Source: Oscillospiraceae bacterium
Lineage (GTDB): Bacteria; Bacillota; Clostridia; UMGS1840; HGM11507
Direction: 5' to 3'
Assembly: GCA_015068525.1 (NCBI GenBank)
Contig: SVKJ01000002.1
Coordinates: 95,759 to 159,758 of the forward strand
Length of the DNA stretch: 64,000 bases
Shown here: positions 1 through 8,665 of the stretch, one piece after another
How the letters are laid out: each line of letters starts with the position of its first letter
Numbering within the stretch: the first letter of the stretch is position 1
Made by a program: the position numbers and the translations under genes
Notes under the pieces: generated by a model
The model's input: only the letters and a program-made list of their open reading frames with translations
The model's database searches: none
What the model was told of the DNA's origin: nothing

Positions 1-38
1 ATTTTAAAAATAATTATTGTATTATATTGAAATATTCC

Positions 39-67
39 TTGACAGTTTTATAAAAAAATATTAGAAT
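39..67 (+). promoter_or_regulatory. SigA-type promoter of rny
   Basis: TTGACA at 39-44 and TAGAAT at 62-67 are separated by 17 bp, close to the housekeeping consensus. The start point would lie near 75, giving rny a leader of about 115 nt that ends in a run of seven G used as the ribosome binding site. Confidence 0.75.
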
Positions 68-191
68 AGATATAGTAGGTTAATTATATTATGGGATAGT
101 GGTGTTTTTATACAGTATAGCGTATAAATACCATACTTCCTTTATTGATATTTTTCTTATTTAAAATAATACAGGGGGGGTGCTTTATTTA

Positions 192-1748
192 ATGATAAGC
201 ATTGGACTTGCTGTCGGAATTTGCGCCGGTGCATTTTTAGTTGCTGCTATCGTTGCTTTCCCATTGGGCATTTCATATAGAAAAAAAATTGCTGAAAGTT
301 CTATAAAAAGTGCAGAAGAAGAAGCAAAAAGAATAGTTAATGACTCTTATAAAACCGTTGAAAATATGAAGAAAGAAAAACTTCTTGAAGTTAAAGACGA
401 GATACATAAGAGCAGAGCAGAACTTGATAAAGAAATCAAGGAAAGGCGCAGTGAAATTCAGAAGCAGGAAAAAAGAATTTTACAAAAAGAAGAAAATCTC
501 GATAAAAAAATTGAAAATTTAGAACAAAGAGAAGAAAATTTAAAAGACAAAACAATTAAGTTAGAAGAAAAAGAAGAATATGTTGCTGAAATTCAGAGAA
601 GACAATTGGAACTTCTTGAAAAAATTTCAGGGCTTACAGCCGAAGAAGCAAAAAGTTACCTACTAAAAAATATTGAAGATAAAGTCAGAGTTGCTGCTGC
701 GGTAAGAATTAAGGAAATTGAGGACGAAACCAAAGAGATTGCTGACGAAAAGGCAAGAAGTATTATTACATCTGCCATTCAAAGATGTGCTGCAGACCAT
801 GTCGCAGAGGTTACAGTTTCAACCGTTACACTTCCAAGTGATGAAATGAAAGGAAGAATTATCGGAAGAGAAGGAAGAAATATAAGAACTTTAGAAACAG
901 CCACAGGGGTTGACGTTATTATTGACGATACTCCCGAAGCAGTTATTCTTTCATCTTTTGACCCTGTAAGACGTGAAGTTGCAAGACTTTCACTTGAAAA
1001 ACTTATTTCTGACGGGCGTATTCACCCGGCAAGAATTGAAGAAATGGTTGAAAAAGCGCAAAAAGAAGTTGAAACAGCCATTAAAAAAGCAGGAGAATCT
1101 GCTACATTTGAAGTTGGTGTTCACGGACTTCATCCTGAACTTGTTAAACTTCTCGGAAGACTTAAGTACAGAACAAGTTACGGTCAGAACGTTTTAAAAC
1201 ATTCTATAGAAGTTGCTCATATTTCAGGAATTATTGCTGCCGAACTTGGAGTTGACGTTGTCCTTGCTAAAAGAGCCGGACTTCTTCATGATATCGGAAA
1301 AGCAGTTACTCACGAAGTTGAAGGCTCCCATGTTAATAACGGTGCTGATATTGCTAAAAAATATAATGAAGATCAGGTTGTTTTAAACTCAATTTTATCC
1401 CATCATGGTGATGTTGAACCCGAAACAACTATTGCATGTATCGTTCAGGCTGCAGACGCTATTTCAGCAGCAAGACCTGGTGCAAGACGTGAAAACATTG
1501 AAACTTATGTTAAACGTCTTGAAAAACTTGAAGAAATTTCATCTTCATTTAAAGGCGTTGAAAAAACATTTGCAATCCAGGCAGGCAGAGAAATCAGAAT
1601 TATGGTTAAACCTGAAGATATTAACGACCAGACTATGATTGTTGTTGCAAGAGAAATTGCAGAAAAAATCGAAAGCGAACTTGAATATCCGGGCCAGATT
1701 AAAGTTAATGTGGTAAGAGAAACAAGAGCGGTTGAATACGCGAAATAA
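192..1748 (+). CDS. rny: Ribonuclease Y (membrane-anchored endoribonuclease)
   Basis: RNase Y is the membrane-bound endonuclease that starts mRNA decay in many Firmicutes. The 518-residue product has the full family layout: one N-terminal membrane helix (about residues 1-27), a long Lys/Glu-rich coiled coil (about 30-200), a KH domain with the GRIIGREGRN loop near residue 220, and an HD domain with LLHDIGK (His366-Asp367) as the metal site. A GTG at 180 is in frame, but it lies inside the G-rich ribosome binding site, so ATG at 192 is preferred. The gene has its own promoter and ends in a strong hairpin terminator. RNase J is also encoded in this window. Confidence 0.97.
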   Translation: MISIGLAVGICAGAFLVAAIVAFPLGISYRKKIAESSIKSAEEEAKRIVNDSYKTVENMKKEKLLEVKDEIHKSRAELDKEIKERRSEIQKQEKRILQKEENLDKKIENLEQREENLKDKTIKLEEKEEYVAEIQRRQLELLEKISGLTAEEAKSYLLKNIEDKVRVAAAVRIKEIEDETKEIADEKARSIITSAIQRCAADHVAEVTVSTVTLPSDEMKGRIIGREGRNIRTLETATGVDVIIDDTPEAVILSSFDPVRREVARLSLEKLISDGRIHPARIEEMVEKAQKEVETAIKKAGESATFEVGVHGLHPELVKLLGRLKYRTSYGQNVLKHSIEVAHISGIIAAELGVDVVLAKRAGLLHDIGKAVTHEVEGSHVNNGADIAKKYNEDQVVLNSILSHHGDVEPETTIACIVQAADAISAARPGARRENIETYVKRLEKLEEISSSFKGVEKTFAIQAGREIRIMVKPEDINDQTMIVVAREIAEKIESELEYPGQIKVNVVRETRAVEYAK

Positions 1749-1897
1749 AAATGCAGAATGCAAAGTGCAAAATGCAAAATGAATGAAGGCAAAACCATGC
1801 CATACGGCGGTTTTGCCCTCTTTTTTTATATTATATTTATTATAGTGAATGAATTATTCATTTCACATTTAATTTTGCATTTTGCATTTCTAATTTA
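1749..1897. repeat. Inverted pair of TGCAAAA-type heptamer arrays around the rny terminator
   Basis: The left arm (about 1750-1787) is tandem TGCAAAA/TGCAAAG/TGCAGAA heptamers. The right arm (about 1865-1893) is the reverse complement (TTTTGCATTTTGCAT). Between them sits the terminator at 1788-1826. The same heptamer version recurs at 43764-43945. Confidence 0.7.
1788..1826 (+). terminator. rny terminator with nested apical palindrome
   Basis: Stem GGCAAAACC (1788-1796) pairs with GGTTTTGCC (1809-1817). The loop ATGCCATACGGC is itself palindromic. A T-rich tract follows on the plus strand, so it terminates rny; the stem could also act on the convergent gene. Confidence 0.8.
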
Positions 1898-2542
1898 TTA
1901 TTTACTCTGCCCTTCCCAGTCTTTTAAGAATTTTTCAATTCCTATATCGGTAAGAGGATGTTTTATAAGTTGCATAATAATTTTATAAGGTACGGTTGCA
2001 ATATCCGCTCCAAGTTTTGCCGATTCGGTAACATGAAGAGGGTTTCTTATACTTGCCGCAATTATTTCAGTTTTAATATTTGAAATAGAGAAAATATCGG
2101 ATATATCCGAAATAAGAGAAAGACCATCGCAGTCAATATCGTCAAGCCTTCCTAAAAACGGGCTTACATAGGTTGCCCCTGCCCTTGCGGCAAGAAGTGC
2201 CTGACCTGCTGAAAATATCAGAGTAACATTAGTTTTAATACCCATTTCGGATAACTTTTTAACTGCTTTTAACCCTTCGGCACACATTGGTATTTTAATA
2301 ACAATGTTTTTACTGATTTTAGATAAAGGAATTGCTTCCTCAACCATTTTATCCGCAGTAAGACTGATTACTTCTGCTGAAATTGGTCCGTCAACAATCG
2401 AGGTTATCTCGTCAATAACACTTTTAAAGTCTTTCCCCTCTTTTGCGATTAAAGACGGATTAGTGGTAACTCCTGAAATTACACCAAGTTCATTTGCCAT
2501 TCTGATTTCTTCGGTATTTGCAGTGTCGATAAAGAGTTTCAT
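1898..2542 (-). CDS. tal: Transaldolase / fructose-6-phosphate aldolase family (TalC type)
   Basis: Small class I aldolase of the TalC/FSA family, acting in the non-oxidative pentose phosphate pathway. The 214-residue length is typical of this short type. Visible motifs are the N-terminal FIDTANTEEI strand, VTTNPSLIAKEG, and the Schiff-base lysine in VIKIPM (Lys83). The family includes true transaldolases and fructose-6-phosphate aldolases, and the sequence alone does not separate them; transaldolase is the usual clostridial activity. It is read convergently with rny and tail-to-head after the MATE gene, 46 bp away. Confidence 0.9.
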   Translation of the reverse strand: MKLFIDTANTEEIRMANELGVISGVTTNPSLIAKEGKDFKSVIDEITSIVDGPISAEVISLTADKMVEEAIPLSKISKNIVIKIPMCAEGLKAVKKLSEMGIKTNVTLIFSAGQALLAARAGATYVSPFLGRLDDIDCDGLSLISDISDIFSISNIKTEIIAASIRNPLHVTESAKLGADIATVPYKIIMQLIKHPLTDIGIEKFLKDWEGQSK

Positions 2543-2588
2543 AATTTTTACCCCTTTTTCTTTATACTACCACATAATTTTAAGAATT

Positions 2589-3953
2589 TCAAGAAAATGT
2601 TTTCGACAAGCGTTTTATTATCACAATATAACATATTATAAGTACTATTGCCACCAGACACCAACTTATCGGATATACGATAAGGATAGACTTATATGTT
2701 TTTAACATTTTAAAAACAGTAGTGAGCCATAAAATCCTGAAAGCACATACACCGACAACCGATGTGATGGTAGGAATAACAGAATAACCCATACCTCTTA
2801 AAGCGTAAGTTGCCGTATCCATTATAAATGCGGTAAGAAATATAATGTACATAAAGGAAAGCCTTTCTTTTGTTACTGAAGCAACCAGGTGTTCGTCAGT
2901 AAAAAGTGACACAACTGTATCCATACCAAGATACATTAAAAGATTAAAAATACCGATTACAAGGATGCCTAAAAGCACACATTCCCTATACGATTTACGG
3001 CATCTTTTTATATTTTTTGCTCCAAAATTCTGACTTACAAAAGAGACTGTTGCCTGAGAAAATCCGCCCATAATAGAATAACTATATGATTCTATTGTCG
3101 AAGCAGCAGCGTTTCCCGCAACAACTGTTGCCCCCAGTGAATTTACGGAAGACTGAACCACCATATTGGAAATAGGAAACAGGCAGGACTGAATACTCAT
3201 AGGAAGACCTATTTTAAATATTTTTGACAAGATAAATTTATCAATGGAGATTTCTTTCAAACTGATACCTAAAGGCCCTTTATCCTTAACTAAAACCATA
3301 AGTATTAAAGTACAACTTATCAGGTTTGCGACAGATGTTGCAATAGCAACCCCTGCAACACTTAATTTAAATACTGCAACAAAAACGAGGTTAAGTATAA
3401 TATTAACTATTCCGCCTGCAACAAGGCAGAAAAAAGGTTTTGTAGTCTCTCCTCTGCTTCTTAGAATTGCTGCTGCAAAGTTATATATCATTAAAAACGG
3501 AATACCTATAAAATAAATTCTAAGATATAAGATAGATAAATTTATAATTTCGTAAGGTGTTGATATAAGTTTTAATAAAAACGGAGAAAAAATAACTCCT
3601 AAAATCATAACACAAACCCCTGAAATCACGGCTATTCCAAGACTTGTGCAAATTGCTTTTTTGGCAAGTTTTATCTTAGAGCCTCCTAAAAGCTGAGCAA
3701 TTACAACATTTGAACCTGCAGAAAATCCCATAAACATATTAACTAAAAAGTTTATTATGGCATTATTGCTCCCTACAGCAGCAAGTTCATTCTGCCCTTC
3801 AAATCTTCCTATAACAGCCATATCCATCGAGTGAAACAACTGCTGCATAAGAGTTGTCAGTGCAAGCGGAATTGCAAATAGCAGAATCTTATTCCATAGC
3901 GGTCCGCTTGTCATATCCATATCCTTACTTTTTCTGACGGCTGTATCGCTCAT
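2589..3953 (-). CDS. MATE family efflux transporter
   Basis: A 454-residue protein made almost entirely of hydrophobic helices, consistent with 12 membrane segments in two related halves as in MATE (multidrug and toxin extrusion) transporters. The start of the first helix (LWNKILLFAIPLALTTLMQQ) and the DMAVIGRF element match the DinF/NorM-like superfamily. These proteins export cationic drugs or metabolites using Na+ or H+ gradients; the substrate cannot be read from sequence. The Lys/Arg-rich C-terminus (IIKRLSKTFS) is cytoplasmic by the positive-inside rule. The upstream gene on the other strand diverges from it. Confidence 0.92.
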   Translation of the reverse strand: MSDTAVRKSKDMDMTSGPLWNKILLFAIPLALTTLMQQLFHSMDMAVIGRFEGQNELAAVGSNNAIINFLVNMFMGFSAGSNVVIAQLLGGSKIKLAKKAICTSLGIAVISGVCVMILGVIFSPFLLKLISTPYEIINLSILYLRIYFIGIPFLMIYNFAAAILRSRGETTKPFFCLVAGGIVNIILNLVFVAVFKLSVAGVAIATSVANLISCTLILMVLVKDKGPLGISLKEISIDKFILSKIFKIGLPMSIQSCLFPISNMVVQSSVNSLGATVVAGNAAASTIESYSYSIMGGFSQATVSFVSQNFGAKNIKRCRKSYRECVLLGILVIGIFNLLMYLGMDTVVSLFTDEHLVASVTKERLSFMYIIFLTAFIMDTATYALRGMGYSVIPTITSVVGVCAFRILWLTTVFKMLKTYKSILIVYPISWCLVAIVLIICYIVIIKRLSKTFS

Positions 3954-4032
3954 TTTAACATCTCCAAAAAATTTCTATCTATTTTAATTTTACCTTTTTT
4001 TAACCTAAAGTCAATAGATATGCACATTTTAA

Positions 4033-4061
4033 TTTACTTTTTTTACTTTTTATGATATACT
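4033..4061 (+). promoter_or_regulatory. Promoter of the parvulin fusion gene
   Basis: TTTACT at 4033-4038 and TATACT at 4056-4061 are separated by 17 bp, 56 bp before the start codon. Confidence 0.55.
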
Positions 4062-4117
4062 GAGTTTAATTTGATAAAATCAATTAATTATATAAAAAAG
4101 AAAGGCAGAACTAAAAA

Positions 4118-5395
4118 ATGAAATTTAAAAATTTTATTGCCGCAGTGTGTGCTTTTTCATTGCTTTTGGCACCTTCGGTATCTTTTGCTAAAAGCATTGA
4201 ATTAACTTTAGAAAGTAATGATATTTACGTAAATGATGGAACTATTGAAAAGAAAACGGTTGAAGTTGCGCCATTTACCGAAAACGGAAGAACACTTGTT
4301 CCCGTAAGAATAGTTTCTGAAAATTTAGGGCTAAATGTCGGTTGGGACAATTTAACAAAAACTGTTACCATATCCGGAGATGCTCTTAATATTAAACTTG
4401 TTATAGGAAGCAATATTGCGTATGTCAACAATGAAGAGGTTTCTTTAGATGTTCCTGCAATAGAAAAGGACGGAAGAACCTTAGTTCCCGTAAGATTTAT
4501 ATCTGAAACACTTGGCAAAAAAGTAAAATGGATTGCTTCAAGCAATCAGATTTTAATTACCGATGAAAAGCCGCTTTTAAAAGCAGGAAGTAGTGAATAC
4601 ACATTAGAGCATTACATAGGTATGATGGCTCTTTACGGATATAATGTAGAGTACATAACTCTTATGCTTACTGAAATCGGGAAAATAAAAGAAGAAGCAG
4701 TAAAAAACGGTTATGTGTTTAAAAATAACGATACTGTGAAACAGACATATCAGGAACTTATCTCCATAAAAGACGAAGTGTATGCAATTTCGCTTATTGC
4801 TCCTTTGATAGAACTTATTGAAGATTCTGTTATGGCAAGTGAATATTTAGATACTTTTACTATGGTTGATATACCCAAAGAAGAGATTACAAAAGAATAT
4901 ACTTCTTCCTATATATGTGCAAAACATATTCTTATTCCGACTACAGATTCTAAAACAGGCGAAGAATTTTTAACATCTAAAAAAAATACAGCAAAAAAAG
5001 TTGCTGATACCGTAATTGCAAAAATAAAATCAGGGGAAGATTTTGATACTCTTATTGAAAAATACAACGAAGATCCCGGTGTCAGTTACAATCCTTTGGG
5101 ATATGTATTCACAAAAGGCGAAATGGTTAAAGAATTTGAAGAAACAGCCTTTTCTCTTAAAGAGGGAGAAATAAGCGGTATTGTTGAAACCCCATACGGA
5201 TACCATATTATAAAAAGGGAAAAACTTCCTGAAATTTCAGAAGATGTATATACACAAATTGAAAACAGTCTGATTTATAATAAAGGCATGGAAAAATATG
5301 AAGAATGCCTTAAAAATAACAGTTCGGAGCAGTATGTAACCGATACTGAAATTAATAATATGATTAACAGTATGTTGAGCGAAGAGCAGATGTAA
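4118..5395 (+). CDS. Secreted copper-amine-oxidase-N domain / parvulin peptidyl-prolyl isomerase fusion
   Basis: The 425-residue precursor starts with a signal peptide (about 1-24, ending SVSFA). Two copies of the copper amine oxidase N-terminal-like wall module follow (about 35-145; NGRTLVPVRIVSENLG and DGRTLVPVRFISETLG). A helical linker leads to a parvulin/PpiC rotamase domain (about 265-370; AKHILIPT, GEDFDTLIEKYNEDPG, LGYVFTKGEMVKEFEE, TPYGYHIIKRE). The likely role is folding of exported proteins at the wall, like PrsA, but anchored by the wall module rather than by a lipid: there is no lipobox. The fold assignments are firm; the chaperone role is inferred. Confidence 0.9.
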   Translation: MKFKNFIAAVCAFSLLLAPSVSFAKSIELTLESNDIYVNDGTIEKKTVEVAPFTENGRTLVPVRIVSENLGLNVGWDNLTKTVTISGDALNIKLVIGSNIAYVNNEEVSLDVPAIEKDGRTLVPVRFISETLGKKVKWIASSNQILITDEKPLLKAGSSEYTLEHYIGMMALYGYNVEYITLMLTEIGKIKEEAVKNGYVFKNNDTVKQTYQELISIKDEVYAISLIAPLIELIEDSVMASEYLDTFTMVDIPKEEITKEYTSSYICAKHILIPTTDSKTGEEFLTSKKNTAKKVADTVIAKIKSGEDFDTLIEKYNEDPGVSYNPLGYVFTKGEMVKEFEETAFSLKEGEISGIVETPYGYHIIKREKLPEISEDVYTQIENSLIYNKGMEKYEECLKNNSSEQYVTDTEINNMINSMLSEEQM

Positions 5396-5732
5396 GTGCA
5401 AAATTCAAAATGCAAAAGGCAAAATTTCCTTTATATGTCATTCTGAGCGTAGCGAAGAATCTTTTTAAAATTCGAAATGCGAAATTGTAGGGAACGACCT
5501 GAGTGTCGTTCCGCTAATGAATGAAGAATAATGAATAATGAATAATTGTGGTAAAAATTCCTTACGGAATTTTTGGAATTAATGGGAAATCTTCGATTTC
5601 ATCGGAATGGATAAATCCATTCTCTGCTATAGTTCATATATGTAAAAAAGAGGGCAAAACGCCGTATGGCATGTTTTGCCTTCCTTCATTCCTAACTCCT
5701 AATTTCTAATTCCTCATTAAACGAAGTTTATA
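5396..5732. repeat. Composite intergenic repeat: heptamer arrays, TTGTAGGG palindrome, cofE-side terminator
   Basis: No gene is seen in this 337-bp gap. It holds TGCAAAA-type heptamers (5396-5425), the motif GTCATTCTGAGCGTAGCGAAGAATC type sequence (5437-5461), a TTGTAGGGAACGACC palindrome (5485-5516), GAATAAT heptamers (5522-5545), the GGGAAATCTTCGATTTC core (5583-5599), a hairpin at 5653-5680, and TTAGGAA-type heptamers in reverse complement (5685-5718). Confidence 0.7.
5640..5680 (-). terminator. Terminator of the CofE-like gene
   Basis: Stem GGCAAAAC (5653-5660) pairs with GTTTTGCC (5673-5680) around the palindromic loop GCCGTATGGCAT. The A-tract on its left gives a U-tract on the minus strand, so it ends the minus-strand CofE-like transcript. 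Confidence 0.7.
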
Positions 5733-6941
5733 TCAGTTTGTATAATTATCAAAATATCCCTGAACTAAAACAACAGGAGTACCTTTATCGCCTGAGCCTG
5801 AAGTCAAGTCACAAAGAGAGCCGATTAAGTCGGTAAGCTGACGGGGAGTTGTTCCCTGAGATGCCATATTTCCGACAAGGTCGTTATCTTTTTTACGGAT
5901 ACTTTCAGAAATTGCTTTTTTAAGTTCTTCCCCTGATAAATCTTTAAAGTCATTATCTGCAAGATATTTAAGTTTAAGTTCATTAGGTGTACCGATAAGC
6001 CCGTCTGTAAACGCTGGAGAAACAACAGGGTCTGCAAGTTCCCAAATTTTTCCCTGAGGGTCTTTGAATGCACCGTCACCATAAACCATAACTTCAACAT
6101 GTTTGCCTGTTTTATCTGAAATTATCTTCTGGATATCTAAAACTAAATCTTTACATTCTTTAGGGAATAATTTAATCTTGTCCTCAGTTGATTTGTTTGA
6201 ACCTAAAAGACCGTATTTTTCATTATATCCGCTTCCGTCAACAGGAGCATTTAAGATATCGTCAAGTCCGCATACAACTTTTGCACCATTTTCTTTTAAT
6301 ATTCTCTTTGTACGTTTTCTTGTATGAATATCACAATTTAAAATACAATCTGTATAATTTAAAATTGTTTTTGCTTGATTTGCAAAAATAATTTCTGCCT
6401 CTGCGCCTTCTTCTTCAATTATTCCTTTATAATAAGCAACATAGTCCATACCGGTAAATTCATGCTTGTTTTCGCCGAATAATTCTCTGTATTTTTCTAA
6501 AGATAAAACATCAGAATAAGGATTTATACCTGCATCATCAACTTTATCAAGACTTACAAGCTGATTTCCTACTTCGTCTGACGGATAACTTAACATTAAT
6601 ACTACTTTTTTAGCACCTCTTGCAATACCTCTTAGGCAAATTGCAAAACGGTTTCTTGAAAGTATAGGGAAAATAACTCCCACAGTTTCTCCACCCAGTT
6701 TGTTTTTAACATCTTTTGCAATGTGGTCAATAGTTGCATAATTGCCCTGAGAACGTGCAACTATAGATTCGGTAACGGAGATAACATCTCTGTCATTAAT
6801 GGAAAAGCCTTCATATTCTGCAGCTTCCAAAACACTTGTTGCAACAATTTCTGCCAGATTGTCGCCCTCTCTTATTATAGGGCATCTGATACCTCTTGAT
6901 ACTGTTCCAACTCTTCTTTCGAATGATTTCACTTTAATCAC
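5733..6941 (-). CDS. CofE-like gamma-glutamyl ligase family protein
   Basis: The 402-residue protein resembles the coenzyme F420-0:L-glutamate ligase (CofE) fold: ISVTESIVARSQGNY near residue 60, then GGETVGVIFPILSRNRFAIC and the GIARGAKKVVLML segment. Archaeal CofE proteins are about 250 residues. This longer form is a separate Firmicute lineage annotated by homology only. No other F420 biosynthesis gene is visible here, so ligation of glutamate onto F420 is not supported; a different acceptor is possible. The start is GTG at 6941 or the in-frame GTG at 6932, both behind AGAGAGAAG. Confidence 0.75.
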   Translation of the reverse strand: MIKVKSFERRVGTVSRGIRCPIIREGDNLAEIVATSVLEAAEYEGFSINDRDVISVTESIVARSQGNYATIDHIAKDVKNKLGGETVGVIFPILSRNRFAICLRGIARGAKKVVLMLSYPSDEVGNQLVSLDKVDDAGINPYSDVLSLEKYRELFGENKHEFTGMDYVAYYKGIIEEEGAEAEIIFANQAKTILNYTDCILNCDIHTRKRTKRILKENGAKVVCGLDDILNAPVDGSGYNEKYGLLGSNKSTEDKIKLFPKECKDLVLDIQKIISDKTGKHVEVMVYGDGAFKDPQGKIWELADPVVSPAFTDGLIGTPNELKLKYLADNDFKDLSGEELKKAISESIRKKDNDLVGNMASQGTTPRQLTDLIGSLCDLTSGSGDKGTPVVLVQGYFDNYTN

Positions 6942-7060
6942 TTCTCTCTTATATAAATTTGAATTATTATACTAAAATGATTTATCTTTCTTTTAACTAA
7001 AATATTATATCACTATTTTTATATAATTTCAATAAAAAAATGCTATTTTAAATAAAAAAA

Positions 7061-7084
7061 GGCGAAATAGCATTATTTCGCCTT
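7061..7084 (-). terminator. trpB terminator
   Basis: GGCGAAATA pairs with TATTTCGCC around GCAT (7061-7084). An A-tract on the left becomes a U-tract on the minus strand. It lies 78 bp past the trpB stop. Just after it (7107-7137) is a reverse-oriented GTCATTCTGAG...GAAGAATC repeat, also seen near 5437. Confidence 0.7.
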
Positions 7085-7161
7085 CATTCATTCCTGATTG
7101 GATTAAGAGATTCTTCGGCAAGCCTCAGAATGACAAAATACAGTCGTTTTGCATTTTGCCT

Positions 7162-8403
7162 TTATATATCATAGTCAAGTTTGAATTTTTCCCCGCATCC
7201 GTAATTTTCATAAACATAGTCAATATCCTTATCCCCTCTTCCTGAAAGACAAGCAAGGATAGAGCCTGTTTTATGTTCTTTTGCATATTTAAGTGCGAAT
7301 GCAACAGCGTGTGCTGATTCTATAGCAGGAATAATTCCTTCATATCTTGAAAGTAAGAAAAATGCTTCCATTGCTTCTTCGTCTGATACTGCTTCGTAAT
7401 GTATTCTTCCTAAATCTCGTAAAAGTGCGTGTTCAGGACCTACACCTGGATAGTCAAGACCACTGGCAATTGAATAAACAGGTAAAGGTTCACCGTTTTC
7501 ATCCTGAAGAAGATAACTGTCAAACCCGTGCAGTCTTCCCTTTGTACCAAATTGCATTGTAGCAGCATGGTCACCGATGCCTGAACCTTTTCCAAGAGGC
7601 TCTACACCATATATTTCAACAGGGTCGGAAAGGAACGGAACAAACATACCGATAGAATTTGAACCTCCTCCAACCGATGCACAAACTGCATCAGGCATAA
7701 TTCCTGTCATTTCTATAAACTGTTCTCTTGCTTCAATTCCTATTACCGACTGAAAATCCCTTACCATTTTAGGAAACGGATGAGGACCTAAAACCGAGCC
7801 GATACAGTAGATAGCATCTTTATATTCTTTTAGATATGCATCAAAAGCAGCGTCAACTGCTTCTTTTAATGTTTTAAGACCATGTGTAACAGGAATAACG
7901 TTTGCACCAAGCATTTTCATTCTGATAACGTTAGGATACTGCTTTTTAATATCCACTTCGCCCATATAAACATCGCATTTTAAACCAAAGTATGCCGCTG
8001 CGGTAGCAATAGCAACACCATGCTGACCTGCGCCTGTTTCTGCGATAAGTTTTTTCTTGCCCATAAATTTTGCAAGAAGCCCTTCGCCCATACAGTGATT
8101 TAGTTTATGAGCACCTGTATGATTTAAATCTTCCCTTTTTAAATATATCTGACAGTTTGAAAAGATTTTGGAAAGCCTTTCACAATGATAAACAGGGGTA
8201 GGTCTTCCCTGAAATTCTTTTCTTATTCTTCTTAGTTCATTTATAAATTGCGCGGAATGACAAATTGATTCATACGCTTCGTCCGCTTCTTTGAAAGCAG
8301 GTTCTAATTCTTTTGGAAGGTATGCCCCGCCGTATTCTCCGAAATATCCGTTTTCATCAGGATAGTTTTTAAGATAATTGTCAAAATCTCTATACTTATT
8401 CAT
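7162..8403 (-). CDS. trpB: Tryptophan synthase beta subunit
   Basis: PLP enzyme that joins indole and serine to make tryptophan. The 413-residue product has the conserved opening (GYFGEYGGAYLPKELEPAF), the PLP lysine in HTGAHKLNHCMGEG (Lys100), the catalytic-loop AETGAGQHGVA, and the phosphate-binding GGGSNSIGMF. The open frame extends upstream to 8598, but that part is unlike the family. ATG at 8403 follows AAGGAGA and gives the usual length. It is alone here: no trpA or other trp gene is adjacent. It may therefore scavenge indole or work with a distant TrpA. Confidence 0.95.
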   Translation of the reverse strand: MNKYRDFDNYLKNYPDENGYFGEYGGAYLPKELEPAFKEADEAYESICHSAQFINELRRIRKEFQGRPTPVYHCERLSKIFSNCQIYLKREDLNHTGAHKLNHCMGEGLLAKFMGKKKLIAETGAGQHGVAIATAAAYFGLKCDVYMGEVDIKKQYPNVIRMKMLGANVIPVTHGLKTLKEAVDAAFDAYLKEYKDAIYCIGSVLGPHPFPKMVRDFQSVIGIEAREQFIEMTGIMPDAVCASVGGGSNSIGMFVPFLSDPVEIYGVEPLGKGSGIGDHAATMQFGTKGRLHGFDSYLLQDENGEPLPVYSIASGLDYPGVGPEHALLRDLGRIHYEAVSDEEAMEAFFLLSRYEGIIPAIESAHAVAFALKYAKEHKTGSILACLSGRGDKDIDYVYENYGCGEKFKLDYDI

Positions 8404-8584
8404 TATGTACTTCTCCTTACACATAAAAGTCCTCGAATATACTATACAACAAAAAATTTTTTTTGTAAAGTGTATAAATGTTATTTTTTTGTGACAAAAT
8501 ATATAGAAAAATAATGTATATCTGAAGATATTTGGACAAATGTTACAAAATTTAGTAAAATAAATCTTTTTTTGGTTATTTTTC

Positions 8585-8613
8585 TTTACAATATGCAAGT
8601 TTTATGTTAAAAT
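8585..8613 (+). promoter_or_regulatory. ppdK promoter
   Basis: TTTACA (8585-8590), 17-bp spacer, TAAAAT (8608-8613), followed by a short leader with AGGAGG before the ATG. It lies in the 262-bp divergent gap between trpB and ppdK, in which nothing else is seen. Confidence 0.65.
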
Positions 8614-8665
8614 ATGCCAAGAATTATAAAATTAAATTGTAATTTATTTAGGAGGATTATAAAAG

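Noticed and set aside
1505..1798. Minus-strand open frame of 97 codons over the end of rny
   Set aside because: It lies opposite a strongly conserved coding region and starts in a repeat and terminator; it is a shadow frame.
8404..8598. N-terminal extension of TrpB by 65 residues
   Set aside because: The extension is low-complexity, unlike the family, and the AAGGAGA-preceded ATG at 8403 gives the usual start.
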